From contig JAHYIW010000019.1 in NCBI GenBank assembly GCA_019429445.1, positions 1 through 64,000 on the forward strand: 64,000 bases of DNA, written 5' to 3'. Below the pieces are notes generated by a model. The model did no database searches, had not been told where the DNA came from, and saw only the letters and a list, made by a program, of their open reading frames with translations. A program made the translations under genes and the position numbers. Of the stretch, positions 27,196-34,872 are shown one piece after another. Origin of the DNA: Desulfuromonadaceae bacterium. Lineage in GTDB: Bacteria; Desulfobacterota; Desulfuromonadia; Desulfuromonadales; JAHYIW01. Position 1 is the first letter of the stretch. Each line of letters opens with the position of its first letter.

Positions 27196-28433
27196 AACAT
27201 CCAGGGCGAACTCCTGTTTCGAATATTTCAGGAGTAAAACTTTCATCATCGGCCAACATCGTGGAAAAGGGCAATCGGACTTGTGCCAAGGGGGCTTTTG
27301 TCGACGCCAATGCCAATGGCGGTGAAATCGATACCGGGATGTCTGATGGTTTGTTCAATCCTTCTATTGAACGCGCAAACATTGATCCGGGCGGGGTTGA
27401 TTCCGACGAGTCCGACAACGCAGCGCAACGTTTCGCCGGCATTGTCGGCGGCAGCAAACAGCTCGCAACCTGCCTGAAATCGTTGGCAGAGGTAGCGGCA
27501 ACTGATACCAGCGTGTTGTTGTACGGGGAAACCGGCACCGGTAAAGAACTTTTCGCACAAGCCATCCATAAAAACAGTTCTCGTGCACAGGGCTGTTTCG
27601 TTGCTGTTGACTGTACGGTATTGCCTGAAACGATTGTCAGCAGTCTTCTTTTCGGTTATGAAAAGGGTTCATTTACCGGCGCGGACAAAACCTGCGAAGG
27701 GTTGATCCGCCAGGCGCACCGTGGAACACTCTTCCTTGACGAAGTAGGCGAGTTATCACCAACCCTGCAGAAGCCTTTCCTGCGGGTGTTGGAAGAGCGG
27801 CGTTTCCGGCCGATCGGCAACAGTTTTGAAGTCGATAGCGATTTTCGCCTGGTCGCGGCAACTAACCGTGATTTGCAACAGAATGTTGCGCGCGGACAGT
27901 TTCGCCAGGATCTGCTTTACCGCCTGCAGTCCTGTCTCATCGAATTGCCGCCATTACGTTGCCGTATCGATGATATCCAACCACTGGCCAATTACCATGT
28001 AGAGCGCTTGTGCCAGAAATATGGTTTTTGCTCGAAGCAACTCACCCCTGAATTCATCAAAACTCTTACCCTTTATGCGTGGCCAGGCAATGTCCGTGAA
28101 TTGATTAATTCCCTGGAGCAAGCCCTCATTATGGCGCAACAGGAAACGACCTTGTTTCCAAAGCATTTGCCACAGTACATTCGTATTCAGGTTGCCAAAT
28201 CCATTATCAGATCAAATCTTCCCGACAAAGACAGTCGCCCCGCGTCCGCATCGCGCATTTTGCCGTGTCTGCAAGATTTCCGCTCAGGAATATTCAGTCT
28301 GGCGGAGAAGCGCTACCTGGCGAGTCTTGTGCGCTACGCCGGGCAGAATGTCAGTCAGGCATGTCGGCTTGCTGGCCTGTCCCGATCACGCCTTTACTCC
28401 CTGTTGAAAAAACATCAGATTTCACTTCACTAA
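27186..28433 (+). CDS. Sigma-54 activator without receiver domain
   Basis: 415 residues. The first about 90 residues are low in structure and match no sensor domain I recognise. The AAA+ domain (about 95-325) has Walker A GETGTGKE near 115, a GSFTGA loop near 161, LFLDEVGELS and the arginine-containing FRQDLLYRL. The C-terminal Fis-type helix-turn-helix NVSQACRLAGLSRSRLYSL is nearly the same as that of the upstream activator. It is therefore a paralogue that lost or replaced its receiver. The start at 27186 follows GGGGGAG. It is itself preceded by a -24/-12 promoter and UAS sites, suggesting a cascade. Confidence 0.88.
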   Translation: MELKHPGRTPVSNISGVKLSSSANIVEKGNRTCAKGAFVDANANGGEIDTGMSDGLFNPSIERANIDPGGVDSDESDNAAQRFAGIVGGSKQLATCLKSLAEVAATDTSVLLYGETGTGKELFAQAIHKNSSRAQGCFVAVDCTVLPETIVSSLLFGYEKGSFTGADKTCEGLIRQAHRGTLFLDEVGELSPTLQKPFLRVLEERRFRPIGNSFEVDSDFRLVAATNRDLQQNVARGQFRQDLLYRLQSCLIELPPLRCRIDDIQPLANYHVERLCQKYGFCSKQLTPEFIKTLTLYAWPGNVRELINSLEQALIMAQQETTLFPKHLPQYIRIQVAKSIIRSNLPDKDSRPASASRILPCLQDFRSGIFSLAEKRYLASLVRYAGQNVSQACRLAGLSRSRLYSLLKKHQISLH

Positions 28434-28459
28434 CCACTCCTCCTCTAGACAACGGGTTA

Positions 28460-28520
28460 TTCCTGCCGGACGGTAATCTTCCTGTCGGACAGGACACTTT
28501 CCTGCGAGACAAGATTCCTG
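28460..28520. promoter_or_regulatory. Tandem activator binding sites (UAS) before the cytochrome operon
   Basis: Three to four copies of the TTCCTG-N5-CAGGAA dyad occur at 28460, 28479 (TTCCTGTCGGACAGGAC, the best), 28499 (TTCCTGCGAGACAAGA) and a half site at 28515. Spacing is 19, 20 and 16 bases, close to two helical turns for the first two. They lie about 85-140 bases upstream of the -24/-12 element at 28600-28615. Confidence 0.75.
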
Positions 28521-28599
28521 TTACGCCCTCTGATTTGACGACAGTAGTGTAACTATCTGAAATAAAAGATAAATAACAGTTTTGTAAGCATTCAGTCAT

Positions 28600-28615
28600 T
28601 GGTATGGCGGTTGCT
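28600..28615 (+). promoter_or_regulatory. Sigma-54 promoter TGGTAT-N5-TTGCT
   Basis: TGGTAT (28600-28605), 5 bases, then TTGCT (28611-28615). The GG and GC dinucleotides and spacing match the RpoN consensus. It is about 45 bases before the first gene of the small-protein and cytochrome operon. Confidence 0.75.
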
Positions 28616-28658
28616 CTTATTGAGGGACAACAAAACAACTCAAACCGAGGAGGCTGTT

Positions 28659-28883
28659 ATGAAACCAAAATTAGTCAGCACATTGATCATTATCGTCGTT
28701 GCCACCGGAACAGCCATCATTCCTTTTGCCGGTGGCGCCTCGATCGGCACGGAACCGCTGCGGAGCATTTTTTTCGCCTTCGTCTCCGCCATTATCGCAA
28801 TCCAGTTAGTGCCAGTCATCATGCTGCTGGGGTGCGTGATCAAATCTGCCTTCTTGGGCAATGAAAATAAAGAGGAAAACTGA
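28659..28883 (+). CDS. Small membrane protein, first gene of the cytochrome operon
   Basis: 74 residues with two hydrophobic segments: LVSTLIIIVVATGTAIIPFA (signal or TM1) and IFFAFVSAIIAIQLVPVIMLLGCVIKSAF (TM2), and a charged tail NENKEEN. The layout parallels the proteins at 29389 and 29677: short N-terminal helix, a central loop, then a helix with the pattern IVxxQLxPxxxLLxxxxK. Not a family I can name. GAGGAGG precedes the ATG. Possibly an accessory subunit of the membrane cytochrome complex. Confidence 0.75.
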   Translation: MKPKLVSTLIIIVVATGTAIIPFAGGASIGTEPLRSIFFAFVSAIIAIQLVPVIMLLGCVIKSAFLGNENKEEN

Positions 28884-28936
28884 GGTTGTGAAGAATATTC
28901 GAGCACGTTCAATCCAATCAGCAGCACGAGGCCGCA

Positions 28937-29392
28937 ATGCTTGAGCCTAAAGTCATAATCGCTGACAAGAACCTGATCAGCCGCGCCGGGATGGCCAGGG
29001 CGTTAGCTGCAAAGATCTACACCGTCGAATACACCGGGTCCGCAGCATCCTTGATGGAGAGTCTTCTGCATGACGGGTCGTCAGTTGTTGTCCTTGGTGA
29101 CGGGCTCGAAGAAGGCTTGTCGGTGGCGTCTCTTGTCACGTTGCTGAAAAGCTGTAGCCGACACTCAACCATCATTCTTGTCGCAGACGAGGTGTCGGCA
29201 TCAGAAGAACTTAAGGTGCGTCAGCAGGGCATTTTTTACCGCACAAATCGACCAGTATGTGCCTTGGGGTGGGACGAACTGCAACAGGCTATCGACTGCG
29301 CCCGTAATAAGGTGATGCTCGCGACCAGAGCCTTTCGTCCACACTGTAACCGTCAAGGGGTTGAACAACCTGAAAAAGGAGAGCGAAGATGA
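28937..29392 (+). CDS. Receiver-like protein with degenerate phosphorylation site
   Basis: 151 residues. The first about 120 follow a response-regulator receiver fold: KVIIADKNLISRAGMARALA, then a VVVLGDGLEEG strand-loop, then STIILVADE and GIFYRTNRP. The acidic pocket has one Asp instead of two. The conserved Thr/Ser after strand 4 is Ala, and the usual Lys-Pro is Arg-Pro. No output domain is fused. It likely works without phosphorylation as a binding partner (inference). Its stop overlaps the next start (ATGA). Confidence 0.65.
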   Translation: MLEPKVIIADKNLISRAGMARALAAKIYTVEYTGSAASLMESLLHDGSSVVVLGDGLEEGLSVASLVTLLKSCSRHSTIILVADEVSASEELKVRQQGIFYRTNRPVCALGWDELQQAIDCARNKVMLATRAFRPHCNRQGVEQPEKGERR

Positions 29393-29634
29393 AAAGCACA
29401 ATGACGATTTTGATTGTTCTGGCAACCCAGTTAGGTCTGGCCTCGAATCTTATTGCCGCAACCGGAGGCAGGGAGGATGGCAGCATGTTCTTGGTCTGGA
29501 TATTCCTTGGCATGTGCGCCTTGATCGTGATCGTGCAGCTCATGCCAGCCATGTTTCTACTTTTTGGCGTGCTGAAGTCATTTTATACCGGCAACAAGGG
29601 CCAGACCAAAGTGGATGCAATCAGCGAGGAATAA
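29389..29634 (+). CDS. Small membrane protein of the cytochrome operon
   Basis: 81 residues. The N-terminal segment STMTILIVLATQLGLASNLIAA looks like a signal peptide or TM. The second helix is FLVWIFLGMCALIVIVQLMPAMFLLFGVL. The tail is charged. It resembles the 28659 product in the QLMPAMFLLFGVLKSF region, so the two are probably paralogues. GGAGAG lies just before the ATG, inside the end of the previous gene. Confidence 0.75.
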   Translation: MKSTMTILIVLATQLGLASNLIAATGGREDGSMFLVWIFLGMCALIVIVQLMPAMFLLFGVLKSFYTGNKGQTKVDAISEE

Positions 29635-29676
29635 ACAACTGGTCCACGAGTAAAAGGGTGAGAAAAGAAGGTCATC

Positions 29677-29925
29677 ATGAAAATCGGCGTGAAACTACTT
29701 GTTCTGTGGGCTGCGAGTCTGACCCTGTACATCTGTGCCGGTCTCGCAACCTGGCAGGCTATGGAGATGATGGATGGTGTCACTGGCTTGGCGATCCGCT
29801 TCTTCCTCGGCTACTGCGGAATCATCGTCGTGTCTCAGGTCTTTTCGTCGCTCACAGCTATCAACCAGCTGTTTCGTGACATTGCTGAAAAGCGACCGGA
29901 ATCCATCAGAGCTTTACTTCGCTGA
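29677..29925 (+). CDS. Small membrane protein of the cytochrome operon
   Basis: 82 residues. The first helix is VKLLVLWAASLTLYICAGLATWQAM and the second IRFFLGYCGIIVVSQVFSSLTAINQLF, followed by a basic tail RPESIRALLR. Same two-helix design as the genes at 28659 and 29389, less similar in sequence. Function unknown; likely an inner-membrane accessory protein. Confidence 0.72.
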   Translation: MKIGVKLLVLWAASLTLYICAGLATWQAMEMMDGVTGLAIRFFLGYCGIIVVSQVFSSLTAINQLFRDIAEKRPESIRALLR

Positions 29926-29956
29926 AATTTGCTGAGCAGCAATTAAGGGGATTGAT

Positions 29957-31012
29957 ATGGTCAAGCGAATACTTAACAAAATTGTCCACGTTGGATTACT
30001 GATCTTCCTCCTGGCCCTGTTGCCAGCCATGGGTGTCGCCATGGACAGCAGCGATTGCACGAATTGCCACGGCGATAAAGACGTGGTCGGCGAGGATTTG
30101 GTGATTAATTCACTCACATTTGACCATACAGCTCATGCTGAAGTTGGTTGCCATGGCTGTCATGTCTCGATCACAGAACAACATCCGGATGACGGTTTCC
30201 CCCCTTCTAAAGCCAGCTGCGCCGAGTGTCATGGTGATGTCAGTAAAAGCTACAGCAACAGTAACCACGCTCAGAATGCCGTCTGCAGTGACTGCCACAA
30301 TCCTCATCAGGTGTATGGCCCAACGGCAGTTTCCGGACAGGATATGAACCTGCAATGCACCTCGTGTCATGAGCGTGTCGAAATACAGGAAAAACATGCC
30401 GAGTGGCTGCCACAGGCTGACTTGCACATCAACAATCTGCCCTGCGTGACCTGCCATTCGACATCAAACGAGTATGTCATCAGCCTCTATATTATTAAAC
30501 GTCGGAGCGGATCGATGTTCAGCAGGTTCGACCTCGCAACGTACGCCGAGTTGAACGCCCTCTCCGGGGGCAAGCCGATTGTGCAACTGGTCGATACCAA
30601 CGCCGATGGTTATATCTCGATAGCCGAGCTCCGGCTGTTCAATCTCGACCCGGAGAATAAGCCGTTGCGTTTGCAGGGCATGATGACTCCGGAACGACTC
30701 AGCCACAACTTCTTGACCCAGGATAACCGCTGGGATTGCTCCTTTTGCCACTCCTCCGGTCCGGAAGCGATGCAGGTGAGTTACTTGTCACTCGCAGAGC
30801 GTGATGGTGGTTTCAAGAGGATCTCTGTAGAGAAGGGTGCCGTCCTTGACGCTCTGTATGGCACGCCTGATTTCTACATGGTTGGAGCAACCCGCAGCAA
30901 GGCTCTCAATTACGTGGGGCTGGTAGTCCTTGCCGGGGGCATGGTCGTGCCGATCGGACACGGAACCTTACGTTTCCTGACCCGTAAAAACCGCAAGAAT
31001 GAGGAGAAATAG
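29957..31012 (+). CDS. cbcA: Seven-haem cytochrome c, membrane anchored (CbcA-like)
   Basis: 351 residues. The signal segment is at about 8-28. Seven CxxCH haem sites start at residues 34, 65, 88, 110, 134, 163 and 261. Between sites six and seven lies DTNADGYISIAE (about 213-224), a textbook EF-hand calcium loop. A C-terminal helix (about 316-340, YVGLVVLAGGMVVPIG) anchors the protein with a basic cytoplasmic tail. A seven-haem c cytochrome followed by a dihaem b cytochrome under sigma-54 control matches CbcA of Geobacter, which takes electrons from menaquinol near the low-potential limit. The symbol rests on this layout. Confidence 0.88.
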   Translation: MVKRILNKIVHVGLLIFLLALLPAMGVAMDSSDCTNCHGDKDVVGEDLVINSLTFDHTAHAEVGCHGCHVSITEQHPDDGFPPSKASCAECHGDVSKSYSNSNHAQNAVCSDCHNPHQVYGPTAVSGQDMNLQCTSCHERVEIQEKHAEWLPQADLHINNLPCVTCHSTSNEYVISLYIIKRRSGSMFSRFDLATYAELNALSGGKPIVQLVDTNADGYISIAELRLFNLDPENKPLRLQGMMTPERLSHNFLTQDNRWDCSFCHSSGPEAMQVSYLSLAERDGGFKRISVEKGAVLDALYGTPDFYMVGATRSKALNYVGLVVLAGGMVVPIGHGTLRFLTRKNRKNEEK

Positions 31013-31014
31013 CC

Positions 31015-31671
31015 ATGTCGCCAAAAATCAAGATATACCTGCAACCGACTCCTGTGCGTATCTGGCACTGGCTGAATGCCTTGGGGATCATCACCCTGTG
31101 TGTTACCGCTATCCATATCCGCTTCCCTGAGCATGTTCACATGTTTACCAGTTACAAAACAGCCATTTTACTGCACAACGCAGCCGGGCTGGTCGTGACC
31201 TTCTCGTTCACGCTCTGGTTTATCTACTACGCCCTGATCAGCCGTGACATGTTCAAGGTCTATGTGCCGAGCAAAGACGACTTGCAGGACGGACTGTTGC
31301 GTCAGGCCAAATTCTATTTACTGACCTACTTCCTGGGCTGGGAAAACCCGCACCACCCGACCCCTGAAAACAAGTTCAACCCGATGCAAAAATCGGCTTA
31401 CCTCGCCATCATGTTTCTGCTCGTGCCATTGGTCAGTCTGACCGGTCTGCTACTGACCAATGTCAGCCCGATGCGCGATCTGGTGCTGATGTTTGGCGGT
31501 TTGAAGATTTTGATTGCCACCCATTTTCTGCTCGCTTGCAGCCTCTGCGCGTTCCTTTTCACGCACGTTTATCTTGCCACCCTGGGCAAGACGGCGATGG
31601 CCTATATCAAGCCCATGTGGACCGGTTGGGAAGAAGAGGATGCCGAGGAGCATCCCCACAAAGCACCTTGA
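31015..31671 (+). CDS. cbcB: Dihaem cytochrome b, HydC/FdnI type (CbcB-like)
   Basis: 218 residues with four membrane helices. Candidate haem ligands are His in VRIWHWLNALGII (helix 1), ILLHNAAGLVV (helix 2), and IATHFLLACSLCAFLFTHVYLA (helix 4). The layout is that of hydrogenase or formate dehydrogenase b subunits, which exchange electrons with the quinone pool. It starts 3 bases after the cytochrome c stop. Together they would form a quinol-oxidising complex of the inner membrane. Confidence 0.87.
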   Translation: MSPKIKIYLQPTPVRIWHWLNALGIITLCVTAIHIRFPEHVHMFTSYKTAILLHNAAGLVVTFSFTLWFIYYALISRDMFKVYVPSKDDLQDGLLRQAKFYLLTYFLGWENPHHPTPENKFNPMQKSAYLAIMFLLVPLVSLTGLLLTNVSPMRDLVLMFGGLKILIATHFLLACSLCAFLFTHVYLATLGKTAMAYIKPMWTGWEEEDAEEHPHKAP

Positions 31672-31738
31672 CGAGGCAGCTCTTAATGCAGGGCAGAAGG
31701 TTGTTGATCAATTGTGACAGAGTGACAAGGAGGACAGC

Positions 31739-32299
31739 ATGAAATACCTCAATCCGATGACTCATAAGAACCACCGCAAACATGCTGACAAGTCACAGAA
31801 GATACATTCAGTTCCTGTGGACAACCATTGGGCTGATGATGACATCCTTGAGCAACAAAGCACGGGGCCTCGTCTGAGCTCCTCTGCACTGTATGCCCTG
31901 TCACGTAAAGGTCTCTGGGGTTTGCTTCTGTTCCTGCTGGCGAGTGTCGCAGCATTGACAGTCCAGGACTTCAACATTTACAAAAGCTTCCCCGAAGCAG
32001 TGCTTCAGATTCTTGGTTGTCCGCTGCCAGCGATCCTGGTTCATCTGGCACTCACCGGTTACAGCTTCACCGTGGTTGTCCCGGTTCTGATCCGCATGGC
32101 AACTGGAGAGAGCCCGGTGGTACGCTGGTACCATCTGTTCTGTCGATCAGTTTTTTTCCTGTTCTACCTGGCATCAATGACCTTGCCGGAAAATTTCGTT
32201 GTTGTGATCATTATCGGCGTCCTGCTTTATGCGGTCGAGCAAGCAGGAATCTGGTCGTATATGTATAAAAATCCGCACGGGGCTGAGGTTTCAAACTGA
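31739..32299 (+). CDS. Four-helix membrane protein at the end of the cytochrome operon
   Basis: 186 residues. A basic N-terminal region rich in His and Lys (about 1-50) is followed by about four hydrophobic segments: GLWGLLLFLLASVAAL, ILVHLALTGYSFTVVVPVLI, SVFFLFYLASM and NFVVVIIIGVLLYAV. No family is recognised. A strong AAGGAGG precedes the ATG. It may be a third membrane subunit of the complex. Confidence 0.72.
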   Translation: MKYLNPMTHKNHRKHADKSQKIHSVPVDNHWADDDILEQQSTGPRLSSSALYALSRKGLWGLLLFLLASVAALTVQDFNIYKSFPEAVLQILGCPLPAILVHLALTGYSFTVVVPVLIRMATGESPVVRWYHLFCRSVFFLFYLASMTLPENFVVVIIIGVLLYAVEQAGIWSYMYKNPHGAEVSN

Positions 32300-32412
32300 G
32301 GCATCCTCCCCAAAGAACAAGGGCTGGTTCGAAGCTGCTTTTCAGCATTGCGGAAGGTTGGTTCTTCAGGTAAAACATTGACTATCTAACTTCTCCTGCT
32401 AGTCTTCTTTTC

Positions 32413-33021
32413 ATGACAAGCTCTGTTCGTGTAGATATCCCGAATCTATTACAGCATGTTATTATCCGCGGTATAGACCGGCGTGCGATTTTTACCGGCG
32501 ATGATGATCGCTACAATTTCGTCCAACTCCTCTCTGACCAATTAATCACAACTGAAACCAATTGCTTTGCCTGGGCGCTTCTTGACAACCATGCCCATCT
32601 CCTGCTCTGCCCGCGACTGATTCCCTTGACCAAATTTATGCGCCAACTGTTGACCGGTTACGCCGTAGCTTTCAACCTTCGTCATCAACGTTCTGGCTAT
32701 CTCTTCCAGGACCATTACAAGTTAACTGTCTGTGACGAAGATGAGTATCTGCTTGAATTGGTGCGCTATATCCACTTGAATCCACTGCGCGCTGGACTCG
32801 TTTCAACCCTTGAAGCGCTGGATCGGTATCCGTGGTGTGGGCATGCGGTATTGCTGGGGCAAGCCGCTCTGCCGGGGCAGGTGACATCCGAAGTTCTGGC
32901 CTGTTTCGGCAAAACCATCAAAACTTCACTACGGAGTTACCGGACCTTTGTCGCGGATGGCATCGCCACGGGACGCAGAGATGATATGATCAGTTGGTTC
33001 ATCCGCAGAATCTGCGAGTAA
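32413..33021 (+). CDS. REP-associated tyrosine transposase (RAYT, Y1 family)
   Basis: 202 residues. The HUH-type core shows the histidine pair in LLDNHAHLLL (about 57-66), and the catalytic Tyr region in LVRYIHLNPLRAGLV (about 115-129). RAYTs are domesticated single-strand transposases that bind REP hairpins. Upstream are the family features IPNLLQHVIIRGIDRRAIF and DRYNFVQLL. The sequence around its 3' end recurs in part at 34973-35003. It borders the mobile-element debris that runs to the tRNA cluster. Confidence 0.88.
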   Translation: MTSSVRVDIPNLLQHVIIRGIDRRAIFTGDDDRYNFVQLLSDQLITTETNCFAWALLDNHAHLLLCPRLIPLTKFMRQLLTGYAVAFNLRHQRSGYLFQDHYKLTVCDEDEYLLELVRYIHLNPLRAGLVSTLEALDRYPWCGHAVLLGQAALPGQVTSEVLACFGKTIKTSLRSYRTFVADGIATGRRDDMISWFIRRICE

Positions 33022-33567
33022 CTTTCAGACCCTTGAGCCGTCAAGGAAAGCTGGCTTGTTCCCTTTCTATCGCATCAATAATGCGTCCTCACCTCTTTTT
33101 CGGCTTGTAAATACTTTCCCCCCGATTTGCCGCCAGACTCACACCTGACGAGCCGACATAGAGGTCGTTGTCGACTTCGCTGCCCGAATAGCCTGTCTCG
33201 CGTCAACAAGATTTTTATTAGACAGCAGGTTGTTCAGCCGCTGTCAGGGGAGTTGTCCACACGCGATGTGGATAACTGGCAGAAGAGCATTCTTTTGACC
33301 CGGATAACTCGTTACAACCAGTAGGTTGATAGCCTTTTGCCTAATTTATATGCAACAAAAAACGTATATAAATCAATACCTTATATATAAATGCCGTAAA
33401 ATCAAGGGGTTCTGAAGGTGGACGGAAACGGTCCAGATTAGTCGGCCCCTCAAATGGTGAAATTAATCCCATGTCTGGAAAATAACGACCACAATAGATG
33501 GGATAAATGTGATTAAAATTGGTTTTTTCCATGAGTTTCCGGTGAGTGTGGGGAGGGTGCAGTGCAA
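33022..33567. other. Gene-free stretch with paired DnaA boxes and an AT-rich block
   Basis: No protein frame here looks convincing. At 33253-33261 is TTGTCCACA and at 33267-33275 TGTGGATAA, an inverted pair of DnaA-box sequences, the second a perfect match to TTATCCACA on the other strand. About 60-140 bases further is an AT-rich block (33335-33405, with TATATAAATC and TTATATATAA). The arrangement resembles a small replication origin or its remnant; chance is possible. Confidence 0.4.
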
Positions 33568-33699
33568 TTATACAGGTGTTCGTTCCGTCTGTTGCCTGGC
33601 AGCGGGCAACCATTGTTGTGCCTCGCGACGCAGCGCCTCAATAGTGTCGTCAAGTGGCCAGCGCCGGTTGGCGACCACGCGTTGACACACGTATGGCAT
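33568..33699 (-). CDS. Short ORF, probably a C-terminal gene remnant
   Basis: 43 codons, starting MPYVCQRVVANRRWPLDDTI and continuing EALRREAQQWLPAAR. The composition is clearly protein-like and resembles the end of a longer protein. No ribosome site precedes the ATG, and the frame has a stop 4 codons upstream of it. I cannot name the family. It lies within mobile-element debris. Confidence 0.3.
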   Translation of the reverse strand: MPYVCQRVVANRRWPLDDTIEALRREAQQWLPAARQQTERTPV

Positions 33700-33798
33700 T
33701 GTGTACCATCATAACGAGGCAAACGATGAGTTGATAATCCTTGCCGTTATGCACCTTCATCGGGAGCCGTGCTATTGGATTCACAGAGATTAATGCTG

Positions 33799-33813
33799 GG
33801 ACTAAACTGTTAC
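33799..33813. repeat. 15-bp direct repeat GGACTAAACTGTTAC, copy 1
   Basis: GGACTAAACTGTTAC occurs here and at 34873-34887 in the same orientation, about 1.07 kb apart, flanking the truncated transposase and its companion ORF. Read on the minus strand it begins GTAAC, and IS66-family termini are known to begin GTAA. This copy supplies the last codons and stop of the truncated transposase. Confidence 0.7.
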
Positions 33814-34476
33814 CTTTCGGTAGGAGATGCCGATCTCGTACCGGAGATAGCTGGCGGTGGACTTGGCGAGCGGTCCGATCGGGGCGTTGGGAATCTCGTC
33901 GGCGCCCGCCCCCACGACCGCCCGGTTACAATGATGACAGAAGGCCTCCTCGTGAACATATTTCGTCACCACGGGTTGAGGCATGAGCACAATGTCTTCC
34001 TGGAGATGTTCGTGCTGCGTTCCCCTGGGCGTTACGTCCTCCGAGCCGCAGTGAGGGCATGCGGCCGGGGCCGGCACCGAAACAATCCGATCTACCCGCG
34101 TCGGCGTCGGACGCGACCACCCCGGATGGCCCACCGGCGCACCACGTTTCTTCTTGTTCGCAACCGCTGCTTTCGCCTGGCCGTTGTTAATCTCGGAATC
34201 GCCCTTTTTCTTACAGTTGGCTTTGAACTGTTTCTGGTGCAAGGCCTGATACTTGGCCCGAAGCTCGGCGTTTTCCCGCTCCAAAGCCCGCACCCGCTTC
34301 TCGCTTGCCCCTAACGCCTCGGAAAAATTATCAATGATCCGCAGGTGCTTCTGATACACATTGTCGGCCCGTCGATATTCCCCAAAAACCCATGTTGTCG
34401 ATAAGCCGTTCAGGTAGGGGCAGGTATGCTCATAAAGACAGACAAAATCATGGGGTGGCCAGGGATAGCGCGACAT
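33802..34476 (-). pseudogene. IS66-like transposase, C-terminally truncated
   Basis: 224 residues remain. A coiled coil is at about 45-85 (EKRVRALERENAELRAKY), then a Lys-rich stretch and GAPVGHPGW. A zinc-finger region follows with CPHCGSEDV and CHHCNRAV (about 135-195), as in zf-IS66. The end SYLRYEIGISYRKV is where the DDE catalytic domain should begin, but the frame stops 2 codons later at the 15-bp repeat. No DDE domain follows, so it is inactive. Confidence 0.75.
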
Positions 34477-34478
34477 GC

Positions 34479-34757
34479 TTACGAATGCTCCAGCCGCAGA
34501 ATCTCCAAATTCACCTTAGAAAGCTCCTGCATACGCGACCAGAGAACCTTGTATCGACCGCTCATCTCCAGAGCCTTCGGCACGATATCCTTCCGCACGT
34601 AAAGAGTAACGGTCTTTCCTTGCACCTTGGTCGTCAGATTGTGCCCTGACATGGAAGGCGACCTTGCCACCGAGCCGATAAGAAAACTGTCGAGCATTGC
34701 CGCAATATCCTCCGAAAGCCTGGCCTGTTGTTCCTTTAAAATATCCAATCGGGTCAT
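34479..34757 (-). CDS. DUF6788-type small protein of the insertion element
   Basis: 92 residues, starting MTRLDILKEQQARLSEDIAAM, with a middle MSGHNLTTKVQGKTVTLYV and helical tail. Such small proteins accompany certain transposases of this class as the first ORF of the element. It ends 2 bases before the transposase start, so the two are one transcription unit. Family assignment is from memory; function unknown. Confidence 0.55.
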   Translation of the reverse strand: MTRLDILKEQQARLSEDIAAMLDSFLIGSVARSPSMSGHNLTTKVQGKTVTLYVRKDIVPKALEMSGRYKVLWSRMQELSKVNLEILRLEHS

Positions 34758-34775
34758 GTGTCCTCCCAGCGTAAA

Positions 34776-34791
34776 TGAGTATTTATACTCA
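34776..34791. promoter_or_regulatory. Palindrome TGAGTAT-TT-ATACTCA upstream of the element genes
   Basis: Perfect 7-base arms, 19 bases upstream of the start of the 34757 ORF on the minus strand. It could be an operator or part of the promoter of the insertion element. Confidence 0.4.
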
Positions 34792-34872
34792 CGTAATTAA
34801 ACCAAAAAAACGCCCACAATTCAAGGAAAATGTGAGCAGACAATCAGAATACCAGCAGAAAAAAGTTGAAAA

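Noticed and set aside
33127-33324. 65-codon plus-strand frame
   Set aside because: No coding character or ribosome site; it covers the DnaA-box pair.
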